Shown: piece after piece, positions 40,876 to 49,977 of the stretch
Layout of the letters: each line of letters opens with the position of its first letter
How positions within the stretch are numbered: the stretch's first letter is position 1
Origin: Jannaschia sp. M317
GTDB taxonomy: Bacteria > Pseudomonadota > Alphaproteobacteria > Rhodobacterales > Rhodobacteraceae
Direction: 5' to 3'
DNA: 64,000 nt
Assembly: GCF_025141175.1 (NCBI RefSeq)
Contig: NZ_CP081155.1
Coordinates: forward strand, 897,001-961,000
The notes under the pieces: model-generated
Told to the model about the DNA's origin: nothing
The model's database searches: none
Seen by the model: only the letters and a program-made list of their open reading frames with translations
Position numbers and translations under genes: made by a program

Positions 40876-41663
40876 AGAAGCTATGGATAAGCCATGCATG
40901 GGCTGACAATTCGAACCAGAGCTTCGACTACCTTGTCCAGGAACTCGAAGAGACTGGACTTGAGGTTATATATGATGACGTAGTAATTCCAACCGGCCAG
41001 TCTTTATGGTCGGTAATTGACAATACAATCGTGTGGTCAGATATTGATGGCCTCGCCTTAGTTGTGACAAAAGCGAGCCTCGCCAGTCACGCGGTTCAGC
41101 TCGAGCTAGATATGTTCGTTCGGCGCCTGCTTGCAGATTACCAATTCCCAATATTTGGTATCCTTGCTGAGGGAATTGATTATTCAGAGATTCCGTCGAT
41201 ATTGGCCACAAGGAATTGCGTTAGTCTTGAATCCGATGATTGGCGAGAGAGAATAAAGGCAGGCCTTAGTGGGGAGGCTGCAACTACTAGCAGAGAACGA
41301 GTTCACCCAATATTCTATTCGATTGACCCTCTTGGGGCGGTATGTGAGTTCCATCCAAGAGTTGGGTCCTTGTCTTCATTCTTTGTTGCTTACGATCAAA
41401 ATGAAGTTCGGGGTGGCGGCGCGAGCCTAATCGGTTGGCGCGCACCGTTTTCTGGTCCTCGAGGCAGCGCACCAGTTTCCGCACGTTCTTTTAGGAATGC
41501 GAAACGCATAAACAGAGACGGATGGGTGATTTTCGAAGTTGGAGAGAGTTTGCCGTATGGGCAAAGTGCCTTTTTTGAAATTGCACCAACGTCGACAATT
41601 ATGCGTTTCGGCGGACGGCTCGCGACTGGAGAATTAAAGTATGTTGAAGTCAGAAGGAAATGA
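40872..41663 (+). CDS. TIR-domain protein with an unrecognised C-terminal domain
   Basis: 263 aa from a GTG start overlapping the thyX stop. Residues 1-135 have the TIR layout: [11 protein letters not shown] as strand A with the Ser-His, a [20 protein letters not shown]-loop-like segment, [21 protein letters not shown] with Glu78 where NAD-cleaving TIRs have their catalytic Glu, then [10 protein letters not shown]. From about residue 145 there is a beta-rich domain ([18 protein letters not shown], then [20 protein letters not shown]) that I do not recognise. GC is far below the flanks. Probable defence or signalling effector; function is inferred. Confidence 0.78.
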   Translation: MKKLWISHAWADNSNQSFDYLVQELEETGLEVIYDDVVIPTGQSLWSVIDNTIVWSDIDGLALVVTKASLASHAVQLELDMFVRRLLADYQFPIFGILAEGIDYSEIPSILATRNCVSLESDDWRERIKAGLSGEAATTSRERVHPIFYSIDPLGAVCEFHPRVGSLSSFFVAYDQNEVRGGGASLIGWRAPFSGPRGSAPVSARSFRNAKRINRDGWVIFEVGESLPYGQSAFFEIAPTSTIMRFGGRLATGELKYVEVRRK

Positions 41664-41704
41664 GAATTATTGGTTTAGATCACCCGACGCAAGCGGTTGA
41701 TATT

Positions 41705-42976
41705 CTAAAACCGATCCCTAACCGCCCCCCAAACCATCCCCGCCTGCGCCGCCCAGGGCCCCAACCAGCGCCCTCCAGGCAAGGCTGGCACCGGCAGGCG
41801 TGACAGCACCTCGAACCGCGCCCGCTCGCCCCGCATCGCCTCTACCGCGACCTTCCCGAACAGCGTCGACAGCGCCAGCCCGTGGCCCGAATATCCGCCC
41901 GCCGAGAACACGCCCGGGCGGACTTCTGCCAGGTAGGGCAGGCGCGTGGCCGTCACCGCCAGCGTCCCGCCCCAGGCGTGGGTGAAGCGGACGTCGCGTA
42001 GCTCCGGGTAGACGCATGACAGGTTGCGCCGGACCCGGGCCGCGATGTCGGTGGGGAAGCGTTTGCCGTAGCTTTCGCCCCCGCCGTAGACCAGCCGCCC
42101 GTCCCGCGTCTGCCAGAAATAATTTACCACAAAACGTGAATCCGCCACCGCAGGCATACCCCGTTTTGTATCAAAAGGCGGGTTTTCCAGCGGCTCCGTC
42201 ACCGCGATGAAGTTGTTGATCGGAAGCACCCGCGCCGCCGTCTTGCCCGTCAGATGCGGCGCGTAGCCGTTCGTCGCCTGCAACACGAACCGCGCCCGAA
42301 CCCGCCCGTGGGCCGTCGCCACGGTGTCGCCGATATGGTGCACCTCGGAGGTCTCGTGGATCGAAACGCCTGCGTTTACAGCGGCTTGCGCCAGGCCTAG
42401 CACATAAGCCAACGGGTTGCAGTAGTGCGCCGACGGGTCCAGCACCCCCCCGGCGTAGGCCCTGGTCCCGATACAGGCAGAAACCTCCGCTTGATCAAGC
42501 ACTTGCAGGTCAGTCCCGTAGGTCACGTTCATCCACGCGGCCTTCTTCCGGGCATCCCGCGCCTCGGGCTCCGACAGGCTGACCGACAGGATGCCGGGAC
42601 GCGGATCCGCCAAGGGCGCGTGAGCGGAAATGAGTTTTTGCGTCAAGGACTTGGCCTCTTCCGCCAAGGTCCAGAGCGCTCGCGCATCGGTGCCCAGGTC
42701 GGCCTGGCTCCAGTTGAAACCGGACCCGATCTGACCTCCGTTGCGACCCGAGGCCCCCCAGCCAACGCGCTGTGCCTCCAGCAGCGTGACCGACAGGCCC
42801 GCCTGCGCCGCATGCAGCGCCGCCGAAAGCCCCGTCAGCCCGCCACCAATGACGCAGAGGTCGACGTCGTGATGTCCCTCAAGCCGTGGAAAAGGCGAGG
42901 GAAATGCAACGTCCTCTGCGTACCAGGTCCGGGGCCAGACGCCCCGGTCGCCGTTCGCATGCAGCCAGCTAGACAT
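41705..42976 (-). CDS. puuB: FAD-dependent oxidoreductase, gamma-glutamylputrescine oxidase PuuB-like
   Basis: 423 aa DAO-family flavoenzyme. The FAD loop is VDLCVIGGGLTGLSAALHAA, followed by LLEAQRVGWGASGRNGGQ, the glycine-rich stretch typical of PuuB, and the C-terminal SAGGYSGHGLALSTLFGK. It oxidises gamma-glutamylated amines to the aldehyde with hydrogen peroxide. The start overlaps the stop of the glutamine-synthetase-like gene by 8 bases. Exact substrate not proven. Confidence 0.9.
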   Translation of the reverse strand: MSSWLHANGDRGVWPRTWYAEDVAFPSPFPRLEGHHDVDLCVIGGGLTGLSAALHAAQAGLSVTLLEAQRVGWGASGRNGGQIGSGFNWSQADLGTDARALWTLAEEAKSLTQKLISAHAPLADPRPGILSVSLSEPEARDARKKAAWMNVTYGTDLQVLDQAEVSACIGTRAYAGGVLDPSAHYCNPLAYVLGLAQAAVNAGVSIHETSEVHHIGDTVATAHGRVRARFVLQATNGYAPHLTGKTAARVLPINNFIAVTEPLENPPFDTKRGMPAVADSRFVVNYFWQTRDGRLVYGGGESYGKRFPTDIAARVRRNLSCVYPELRDVRFTHAWGGTLAVTATRLPYLAEVRPGVFSAGGYSGHGLALSTLFGKVAVEAMRGERARFEVLSRLPVPALPGGRWLGPWAAQAGMVWGAVRDRF

Positions 42977-44324
42977 TCAGCAGCAGATGCTCCCGCTCCC
43001 AGGGCGAGATGACCTGCAGGAAAGCACCGTATTCCATGCGTTTGACCGCTGCGTAGACGCGCGCAAAATCGGGGTGCAGCACCTCGTGGATCTCGGTCGC
43101 TTCTTCGAACAGGTCCAGCGCTTCGGACAGGTGCGAGGGGATGCCATCCGCGCTGTTGTAGGCGTCGCCGGTGAACTGCGGGGCGGGGTCTATCTTGTTG
43201 ACAAGACCCAGATATCCGCAGGCGAGCGAGGCCGCGATGCCCAGATAGGGGTTGCAGTCCATGCCCGCGATGCGGTTCTCGATGCGCTTGGCTTCCGGTT
43301 CTGACACCGGTACGCGCAGCCCGGTCGTCCGATTGTCACGCCCCCATTCCAGATTGATCGGCGCGGCGAAGTCGCGAACATAGCGGCGATAGCTGTTCAC
43401 GTAGGGGGCCAGCAGGGCAATAACCGACGGCAGGTGCGTCTGCATCCCGCCGATAAAGTGCATGAATTCATCGGTTTCCGTGCCGTCGCCGCCGTCGAAC
43501 AGGTTTCGGCCCGTGGCACGGTCGACGACCGAATGGTGCATGTGCATGGCCGATCCGGGTTCATCCTGGATGGGCTTGGCCATGAAGGTGGCATAGCAGT
43601 CGTGGCGCAGGGCGGCTTCACGGATCAAGCGTTTGAAATAGAAGATCTCATCGGCCAGCTTGACGGGGTCGCCGTGGCGCATGTTCATCTCTACCTGGCC
43701 GGACCCGCCCTCCTGCAGGATGCCGTCGATCTCCAACCCCATGGCTTCGGCATAGTCGTAGATGTCGTCGATCACGGGGCCGTATTCGTCCACGGCTGAC
43801 ATGGAATAGGCCTGCCGCCCCGCTGCCCGTCTGCCGGACCGGCCCATCGGGGGCTCGACCGGTTTGGATGGATCGGTGTTGCGGGCGACAAGATAGAACT
43901 CCATCTCCGGGGCGACGACCGGCTCCCAACCGCGCGCATGGTAAAGATCGACGACCCTTTTCAAAACGTTGCGCGGAGCGGTGTGGACCGGATCCCCGGC
44001 CTGATCGTGCATGTCGTGGATGACCTGCATGGTCCAGTCAGCCGTCCAGGGCGCGGCGCAGGCGGTTTCGAAATCCGGGGTCAGGATCATGTCCGGCTCA
44101 AGGAAGGCGGTGTCGCCGTCCTCGGCCCAATCGCCGGTGATGGTCTGCTGAAAGATGGAGTTGGGCAGGTAGAACCGGGCCTGTTTGGCGAATTTGGCTG
44201 CGGGCATGGCCTTGCCGCGCGCAATGCCGGACAGGTCGGCCACGATGCATTCAACTTCGTCCAGGCGTCGCCCGTCCAGATAGGCGCGGGCATGGTCCGG
44301 GATCTGTGACAGCCAGTCAGACAT
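42969..44324 (-). CDS. puuA: Glutamine synthetase family ligase, gamma-glutamylputrescine synthetase-like (copy 1)
   Basis: 451 aa. Glutamine-synthetase fold with the ATP-grasp-like active-site segments: APEMEFYLVARNTDP, EGGSGQVEMNMRHGDPV, MAKPIQDEPGSAMHMHHS, and the ENRIAGMDCNPYLGIAASLACGY region; no adenylylation-loop Tyr motif. It probably ligates glutamate to a diamine such as putrescine, the first step of the Puu route. It overlaps puuB and the amidotransferase gene by 8 bases each. Confidence 0.9.
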   Translation of the reverse strand: MSDWLSQIPDHARAYLDGRRLDEVECIVADLSGIARGKAMPAAKFAKQARFYLPNSIFQQTITGDWAEDGDTAFLEPDMILTPDFETACAAPWTADWTMQVIHDMHDQAGDPVHTAPRNVLKRVVDLYHARGWEPVVAPEMEFYLVARNTDPSKPVEPPMGRSGRRAAGRQAYSMSAVDEYGPVIDDIYDYAEAMGLEIDGILQEGGSGQVEMNMRHGDPVKLADEIFYFKRLIREAALRHDCYATFMAKPIQDEPGSAMHMHHSVVDRATGRNLFDGGDGTETDEFMHFIGGMQTHLPSVIALLAPYVNSYRRYVRDFAAPINLEWGRDNRTTGLRVPVSEPEAKRIENRIAGMDCNPYLGIAASLACGYLGLVNKIDPAPQFTGDAYNSADGIPSHLSEALDLFEEATEIHEVLHPDFARVYAAVKRMEYGAFLQVISPWEREHLLLNV

Positions 44325-45009
44325 GGACCACCCGTGTCTTGAGAAAGCGCGCGATGGCGTCGCCCATCCGGTCGGATTGGACCGGCAATGCGATGTCGCG
44401 GCTTGCCTGGTCCATCCGGTCGTCGGGGTAGGTGCCGGTCCCGCGCCGTCGGTGAACCAGGTCGCCGATCAGGCGGTTCTGGAATTCCGGATGGGCCTGC
44501 ACGGTAAATGCGCGGGTGCCGTAGACGAGCATCGCGTTCTCGCAGAAATCGTTCTGCGCCAGTCGTTTGGCATCGGTCGGCAAGGTGATGACCTGATCCT
44601 GATGCCAGGCGTTGAGTGCGATGGGATCTGCCCCTTCGATGGCATAATCCCGGCGACCGACCGACCAGCCGCCATCGAACTTGACGACTGTGCCGCCCAA
44701 GGCGCGCGCGATGATCTGGTGGCCAAAGCAGATGCCGACCAACGGGCGATCGGCGGCATAGATGTCGCGGACGAACTGTTCCAGCGGCGCGATAAAGGCG
44801 TGGTCCTCGTAGACCCCGTGCCTGGACCCGCTGACGATCCAGGCATCGGCGGCAAGGGCGGTTTCAGGAAAGGCCATGCCCTCCACGTCCCAGCTTTGAA
44901 AGGTGAAGCCGTGGCCATCGAGGAGGCGGGCGAACATGGCGTCGTAGTCGCCATGAACCGGTTGCAGGGGGTCGAGCAGGTGCCCGCACATGAGGATGCC
45001 GATATGCAT
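44317..45009 (-). CDS. Class I glutamine amidotransferase-like hydrolase
   Basis: 230 aa. The triad is visible: Cys in PLVGICFGHQIIARALGG, His and Glu in FTVQAHPEFQNR. Stand-alone class I GATase domain proteins next to PuuA/PuuB often hydrolyse gamma-glutamyl products, which is the likely job here. The start at 45009 opens MHIGILMCGHLLDPLQPVHG. It is the first gene of the run amidotransferase-puuA-puuB. Confidence 0.88.
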   Translation of the reverse strand: MHIGILMCGHLLDPLQPVHGDYDAMFARLLDGHGFTFQSWDVEGMAFPETALAADAWIVSGSRHGVYEDHAFIAPLEQFVRDIYAADRPLVGICFGHQIIARALGGTVVKFDGGWSVGRRDYAIEGADPIALNAWHQDQVITLPTDAKRLAQNDFCENAMLVYGTRAFTVQAHPEFQNRLIGDLVHRRRGTGTYPDDRMDQASRDIALPVQSDRMGDAIARFLKTRVVHV

Positions 45010-45201
45010 GGGGTTTTCCAGTTGGGATTGTGGCGACGCTAGGCGCGGCGCGCGGGCTGGGCAAGGTGCTTGCACATGTCTCGGCCGTTGGCCATGCTCT
45101 CTCAAGCCAGATTTCGCGTGTTTCCGTCTTGCTGATGTCGGGGTTTGATCCCATCGACAGGATGCGCAATCACGGGGGGATACCGCCGAAGGAAGAACGC
45201 C

Positions 45202-45711
45202 ATGATTGCACGGTTCACGATGTTTGCGGGGCTCTGCCTTGCCTTGGTCGCTTGCCAGGACGCACCAGAGGCCGGCGTGCCGGCCGCCAGCCTGTCGAGC
45301 GGCGGGGCCACCGGTGTCTCCGATGTACGCCCATCTGGCGGCGCGCTTGGTTTGACCAACACGGAGCGGGGCGCGCGCGGTCTGGGCACCCTGTCCCGCG
45401 ATGATCGTCTTTTGCGGGCGGCGCGCAAGCACGTCGCCTGGATGGCCAAGAATGGCCGGATGAGCCATCGCGGTACTGGCGGCAGCACGATGAGCGATCG
45501 GATCAAGGCCGAAGGCTACCGCGCCTGTTTCGCCGCCGAGAACGTGGCCTTCGGCCAAAAGACGGCCACCGATGTGACCGAGGCCTGGATGGCGTCCAAG
45601 GGGCACCGGACCAACATCCTCGACCGCCGGGCGCAACACGGGGCCGTGGCCCATGCGGTCGACGGGGCCGGTCAGACCTATTGGGTGATGGTGCTGGCGC
45701 GGCCCTGCTGA
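45202..45711 (+). CDS. CAP-domain (SCP/PR1) lipoprotein
   Basis: 169 aa with a lipoprotein signal, TMFAGLCLALVACQ, and the lipidated Cys17. The CAP fold follows: NTERGARGLGTLSRDDRLLR, ARKHVAWMAKNGRMSHRG with its His, MSDRIKAEGY, ENVAFGQ and AWMASKGHRTNILD (the second His). Function of bacterial CAP proteins is generally unclear, possibly cell-wall related. It is opposite in direction to the flanking Puu genes and ends 3 bases from the next stop. Confidence 0.9.
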   Translation: MIARFTMFAGLCLALVACQDAPEAGVPAASLSSGGATGVSDVRPSGGALGLTNTERGARGLGTLSRDDRLLRAARKHVAWMAKNGRMSHRGTGGSTMSDRIKAEGYRACFAAENVAFGQKTATDVTEAWMASKGHRTNILDRRAQHGAVAHAVDGAGQTYWVMVLARPC

Positions 45712-45714
45712 GGA

Positions 45715-47073
45715 TCAGACGGTATCGAGGTAGAGGTCCATCCGCTCCGCTTCGGTCAGCTCTTCGATGTCGCGCAGCTCCTGCCGTTTGGTCAGGACCA
45801 TGTTCTCGATCAATCCCTGCGGCAGCAGACGACGCGTCCAAGGGTCGGTTTCGAAGCGGTCGATGGCCTCGGCCCAAGTGCCCGGCGTCTGGGGCAGGTC
45901 CAGCGCATAAGCGTTGCCGGTGATCGGCGCGGTCGGTTCCGCCGCATCCTCGATGCCACGCAGCGCGGCGGCCAGGATCACGGCCAGCAGCAGATAGGGG
46001 TTCACGTCTCCGCCTGAAATACGGTGCTCGATCCGGCGCGCGACATTCGGGCTGGACGGGATGCGAATGGCCGCTGTGCGGTTTTCGTAGGCCCAGGCCA
46101 GACCCGTGGGGGCATGGGCCCCCGGCACCAACCTGTCGTAGCTGTTGAGATGGGGCGCAAAGATCAGGGTCGATGCGGGCGCGGCGGCCAACAGTCCGGC
46201 GACCGCGTGGCGCAACATGTCGGACCCCTGCGGCGTGCCATTGTCGAACACGTTGCGCCCCTCGGCGTCGAGAACCGAGAAATGCACATGCATCCCGTTG
46301 CCCGCATAATCCGGGTAGGGTTTCGCCATGAAGCTGGCGGCAAAGCCGTGGCGCCGCGCCAGCCCGCGCAGGGCCAGCTTGAACAGCCAGGCGTCGTCGG
46401 CCGCCTTCAGCGCGTCGGGCTGATGGGCCAGATCGATTTCGAACTGGCCGATCCCCGCCTCGGAGATGGCGGTGTTGGCCGGAATGTCCATCGCTTCGCA
46501 GGCGTCGTAAAGCTGGGTGAAGAACCCGTCAAAGGCATCCAGTGCGCGCATCGACAGCGTTTCGGCACCCGGACGCCGCTTGCCCGAGACCGGTGATTTG
46601 GGCACCCGCAGCTGCCGCGTGGAATCGTCGATCAGGTAGAATTCCATCTCGGTCGCGACCACGGGCGTCAGGCCCCGTTTGGCATAGCTGGCCAGAACGG
46701 CGGCCAGCGCATGACGCGGATCGCCTGCAAACGGCCGCCCGTCACCGTGGTACATCCACACCGGCAACAGGGCCGTCGGCGTGTCCAGCCAGGGCATTGG
46801 CACAAATCCACGTTCCGTGGGCTTCAGGATGCCGTCAGCATCGCCGGTGTCGAACACCAGCGGGCTGTCTTCGATATCCTCGCCCCAGATATCGAGATTC
46901 AGGATCGAGAAGGGAAAGCGCGTGCCCTCCGTCTCCAGCTTGTGCGCGAAACGGCGGGGGATGCGTTTGCCCCGCGCCTGAGCATTCAGGTCACAGGCGG
47001 CGGCGCGGACGGAGTGGATGTGGGGATTGGCATGCAGCCAGCCCTGGGCTTGGTCGACGGGTGCGTCGTTCAT
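45715..47073 (-). CDS. Glutamine synthetase family ligase (copy 2)
   Basis: 452 aa, the same family as the copy at 42969-44324 but distinct. Motifs: ATEMEFYLIDDSTRQLR, SEAGIGQFEIDLAHQPD, MAKPYPDYAGNGMHVHFS, ENRTAAIRIPSSPNVARRIE and ISGGDVNPYLLLAV. Probably another gamma-glutamyl-amine ligase with a different amine substrate. It overlaps the ABC permease gene upstream by 4 bases, which ties it to uptake of its substrate. Confidence 0.88.
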   Translation of the reverse strand: MNDAPVDQAQGWLHANPHIHSVRAAACDLNAQARGKRIPRRFAHKLETEGTRFPFSILNLDIWGEDIEDSPLVFDTGDADGILKPTERGFVPMPWLDTPTALLPVWMYHGDGRPFAGDPRHALAAVLASYAKRGLTPVVATEMEFYLIDDSTRQLRVPKSPVSGKRRPGAETLSMRALDAFDGFFTQLYDACEAMDIPANTAISEAGIGQFEIDLAHQPDALKAADDAWLFKLALRGLARRHGFAASFMAKPYPDYAGNGMHVHFSVLDAEGRNVFDNGTPQGSDMLRHAVAGLLAAAPASTLIFAPHLNSYDRLVPGAHAPTGLAWAYENRTAAIRIPSSPNVARRIEHRISGGDVNPYLLLAVILAAALRGIEDAAEPTAPITGNAYALDLPQTPGTWAEAIDRFETDPWTRRLLPQGLIENMVLTKRQELRDIEELTEAERMDLYLDTV

Positions 47074-47879
47074 CTGATGATCTGGGGTAGCAGCCGGGGG
47101 CGTCGCCCTGCGGCCTGGGGGAGGTGCCGGTTCAGGTGCCGGTTGATCGCTCCCATGATCCCGATGATCACCAGGGTCAAGAGGATGAAATACCCGGCGA
47201 GGATCGGATAGGGCACGAAGGGATTGAACGTCTTGTCTGCGAAGTACTGCGCGTAATAAAGCGCGTCGCCCTTTTGTTGCCGTGCCGGAAAGCCGGTGAA
47301 GAAGACCAGCGTCGTGGCATGGAACAGAAAGATCGCTTCGTTTGTGTAGGCAGGCCAGGCCAGCCGCAGCATCGTGGGCCAGGTGATGCGCCGGAACTTG
47401 ACCCAGCCGGTCAGCCCATAAGCCTCGGCCGCTTCCTGGTCACCCTTGGGGACAGATTGCAGGGCACCGTAGAAAATCTCGCCGGAATAGGCCGCCGTGT
47501 TGAGAAACAGCACGACCAAAGCTCCGAGCCAGGCCGAGGAGAAGGGTTCGGCCCAAGGGGCCACCTGTTTGAGCGACAAGAACAGGAAGTAGGCAAAGAA
47601 GAACTGAATGAAGAGCGGCGACCCTCGGAACAGGAACACGAACCACTGGGCAGGTTTTCTCGCCAGCGGATTGCTGGATGCCTTGCCCACCGCCACCAAG
47701 GTCGCCAGCGCGAACCCCGAAATCAGGGCCAGAATGCCAAAATAGACGTTCCAGATCATCCCCGACCCGATCAACGTCACCTGCTGGCAAAGCGTGAAGT
47801 CGGTTCGCGGCAACAGCCGTTCCCCGATGCCAAGCGACCGCAGGCCGTAGTCGGCGATCGTGGTGAAACAATCCTCCAT
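47070..47879 (-). CDS. Amino-acid-type ABC transporter permease (HisM/ArtM-like)
   Basis: 269 aa inner-membrane protein with five or so helices and the permease EAA-type loop near EAAEAYGLTGWVKFRRITWP. The start MEDCFTTIADYGLRSLGIG is chosen because a longer frame runs into the partner permease gene. It shares one base with the partner stop (TGATG). It transports a polar amino acid or polyamine-related compound with the other subunits here. Confidence 0.9.
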   Translation of the reverse strand: MEDCFTTIADYGLRSLGIGERLLPRTDFTLCQQVTLIGSGMIWNVYFGILALISGFALATLVAVGKASSNPLARKPAQWFVFLFRGSPLFIQFFFAYFLFLSLKQVAPWAEPFSSAWLGALVVLFLNTAAYSGEIFYGALQSVPKGDQEAAEAYGLTGWVKFRRITWPTMLRLAWPAYTNEAIFLFHATTLVFFTGFPARQQKGDALYYAQYFADKTFNPFVPYPILAGYFILLTLVIIGIMGAINRHLNRHLPQAAGRRPRLLPQIIR

Positions 47880-48760
47880 CACACGCCTGCCTTTCGCATG
47901 GCTTCGCCCGCTGCCGTGGCCTGGCCGCGCGACAGCCGGCGGCCCAGGCGGTCGATCACGATCTCGGAGACGCGGGTAAAGGCGAGATAGAAGATCAGCA
48001 GCGCCAGAAAATACCACATCCGCCAATCCGGATGCGGGTAGTCCGAGAAACGGGGGGTCTTGGCCGCCCCCAGTTCACGCGCCCAATAGACGATGTCTTC
48101 GACGCCCAGCAGAAACAGCAACGGGGTCGCCTTGATCAGCACCATCCACAAATTGCCCAAACCCGGCAACGCATAGACCCACATCTGCGGCACCACGATC
48201 CGGCGAAACGTCTGCCGGCGCGACATGCCATAGGCCTCGGCGGTTTCGACCTGTGCCCGTGGCACGGCCTTCATCGCGCCATAAAGGACGTTCGCCGCGA
48301 AGGCCCCGAAGACAATGGCGAATGTCAGCACGGCGATGGCAAAGCCATACCCCTCGTGCACCCATTGCGGCGCAGAGCCGAGCGGAAGCTTGGCCTCGGG
48401 GCAGACGAGGAAATCGGTTCCCTGCCGCACCGGTTCGGTCCAGTCCGGGCATTTCACCTGATGGCGCACCCATTCGACCGCCTGGTCCAGGGCGATGACG
48501 AAAAACAGGAAAAAGGCGATGTCGGGCACGCCGCGCACGATCGCGATATAGCCCTTGCCGAACCAGCGCAGCGGCGCGAAGTCGCTGCGGGCGGCCATGG
48601 CCCCACCGAACCCGAAGGCCAACGCGGTCGGGGCGGTGATCGCCAGCAGGATCAGCACGGTCCCGAAGGCACCGTAGAAATTCATGTGCTTGCCGGTGGT
48701 CAGATAACAGACCAGCCAGTTCAGTCCTTCGAGCGTGCCGGGATCAGTGCAGGCGAACAT
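47879..48760 (-). CDS. Amino-acid-type ABC transporter permease (HisQ/ArtQ-like)
   Basis: 293 aa with an N-terminal extension (MFACTDPGTLEGLNWLVCYL), then membrane helices, a periplasmic insert containing two Cys (VKCPDWTE and FLVCPEAK, possibly a disulfide), and the EAA loop VETAEAYGMSRRQTFRRIVV. Its start codon immediately follows the stop of a decayed hydrolase gene. The pair of permeases forms the membrane channel of the transporter. Confidence 0.9.
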   Translation of the reverse strand: MFACTDPGTLEGLNWLVCYLTTGKHMNFYGAFGTVLILLAITAPTALAFGFGGAMAARSDFAPLRWFGKGYIAIVRGVPDIAFFLFFVIALDQAVEWVRHQVKCPDWTEPVRQGTDFLVCPEAKLPLGSAPQWVHEGYGFAIAVLTFAIVFGAFAANVLYGAMKAVPRAQVETAEAYGMSRRQTFRRIVVPQMWVYALPGLGNLWMVLIKATPLLFLLGVEDIVYWARELGAAKTPRFSDYPHPDWRMWYFLALLIFYLAFTRVSEIVIDRLGRRLSRGQATAAGEAMRKAGV

Positions 48761-49160
48761 CTACGCGGCCTCTCGCAGGGCTGTCAGCAGGGCGGCGCCG
48801 GTTGTCTCGGGGTCTTCCAGCTGCGGCAGGGCATTGAAGATCATCGGAAAGCGGCTCGACCTCGGCTGTGAATCTTTCGTCGGCCAGGGTGAACTGCGCG
48901 AAGAAGGTGGCGCGGCCCGCCTCGGACAGCCGAGGGGCGGCCTGGTCGGGGGCGCGACCCGGTGCGAGGTCGGAGCGTCCGAAGCCCGGCATATCGTAGA
49001 AATGCACGTGGTAGTGGGCCGCCAGCGCCGGGTTCACGCGTTGCCAGGCATAGGACGAGCAGGGCCAGCCGTGTGCCAGCACCAGCGGAGGTCCCGCGCC
49101 CGCGCGCCCGGCAGCAACGCGCCCGGCGGAGGTTTCATATGACTCGGACAGGTCCCACAT
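48761..49160 (-). pseudogene. Decayed alpha/beta hydrolase gene
   Basis: The first 65 codons or so look like the start of an alpha/beta hydrolase (PPLVLAHGWPCSSYAWQRVN, then YDMPGFGRSD). The frame then jumps to a segment like the C-terminal third (SEAGRATFFAQFTLADERFT), without the nucleophile Ser region. The last part shifts frame: MIFNALPQLEDPETTGAAL and a stop codon abutting the permease start are in another frame. A functional enzyme needs about 280-300 codons; only 133 remain. Internal deletion plus a frameshift is the simplest explanation. Confidence 0.75.
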
Positions 49161-49199
49161 GGGCGGTCGGGCGGGGCCGGTTGGCCCCGCCGCTCCGGA

Positions 49200-49931
49200 T
49201 CACTCGTAGACTTTGGCGTCTTCGCCGAACCACTTGACGATCAGCGCGTTCAGGCTGCCGTCTTCCTTCATGGAGGTGATGGCGGCATCGAACTTGTCAC
49301 GCAGTTCGGTGTCGCTTTCGCGCAGGCCCATGCCGACGCCTCCGCCCAGCGGCACATCGTCGCCCGCAAAGGTCAGCTCGCCGCCGGATTCCTCGACCGT
49401 AGGGGCCAGGGCGTCCTTGTCGGCAAACACTGCGTCTGCCTCGCCATTGCGGACGGCCGCGACGGTTTCGTCGTAGGTGGCATATTCCAGAAGGGTCGCA
49501 CCGGATTCCGCGATGAACCCGGCCTGGATCGTGTTGGTCTGAGCCGCGACGACACCGCCGGTCAGGTCGGCATCGGCGGACAGGGCGACATAGGCCGAGG
49601 CGGCGGGCGGGAAGTAGTTCTGGGTGAAGTCGATGACCTCGTCACGCTCGTCGGTGATGCTCATGCCCGCGATGATCGTGTCGTAGTTGCCCGAGGTGAG
49701 GTTAGGGATGATCGAGTCCCATTCGTTGGTGACCCATTCGCAGGTCAGCTCGGCGCGGGCGCACAGCTCATCACCGACCTCTTTCTCGAAGCCGTCGATC
49801 TCACCGGCGTCGTTGAGGAAGTTATACGGAGGGTACGCCCCTTCGGTGCCCATGCGAACGACGGAATGGGCATCGGCAAAGGCCATGGTGGCCGTGGCGG
49901 CAAGCGCGGCGGCGGTCAGGATCAGTTTCAT
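49200..49931 (-). CDS. Periplasmic substrate-binding protein of the polar amino-acid type
   Basis: 243 aa with a signal peptide (MKLILTAAALAATATMAFAD). Family 3 binding protein: GTEGAYPPYNFLNDAGEIDG, the substrate-contact segment SGNYDTIIAGMSITDERDEV, then FTQNYFPPAASAYVAL. The ligand is not determined; the Puu neighbours favour an amino acid or glutamylated amine. Between it and the permeases lies the decayed hydrolase. The ATPase is encoded next, on the upstream side. Confidence 0.92.
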   Translation of the reverse strand: MKLILTAAALAATATMAFADAHSVVRMGTEGAYPPYNFLNDAGEIDGFEKEVGDELCARAELTCEWVTNEWDSIIPNLTSGNYDTIIAGMSITDERDEVIDFTQNYFPPAASAYVALSADADLTGGVVAAQTNTIQAGFIAESGATLLEYATYDETVAAVRNGEADAVFADKDALAPTVEESGGELTFAGDDVPLGGGVGMGLRESDTELRDKFDAAITSMKEDGSLNALIVKWFGEDAKVYE

Positions 49932-49977
49932 CTCGGTCTCTCTCTGTTGGTGGGCCGGCCTTGGCGGCAGGTCCCGG

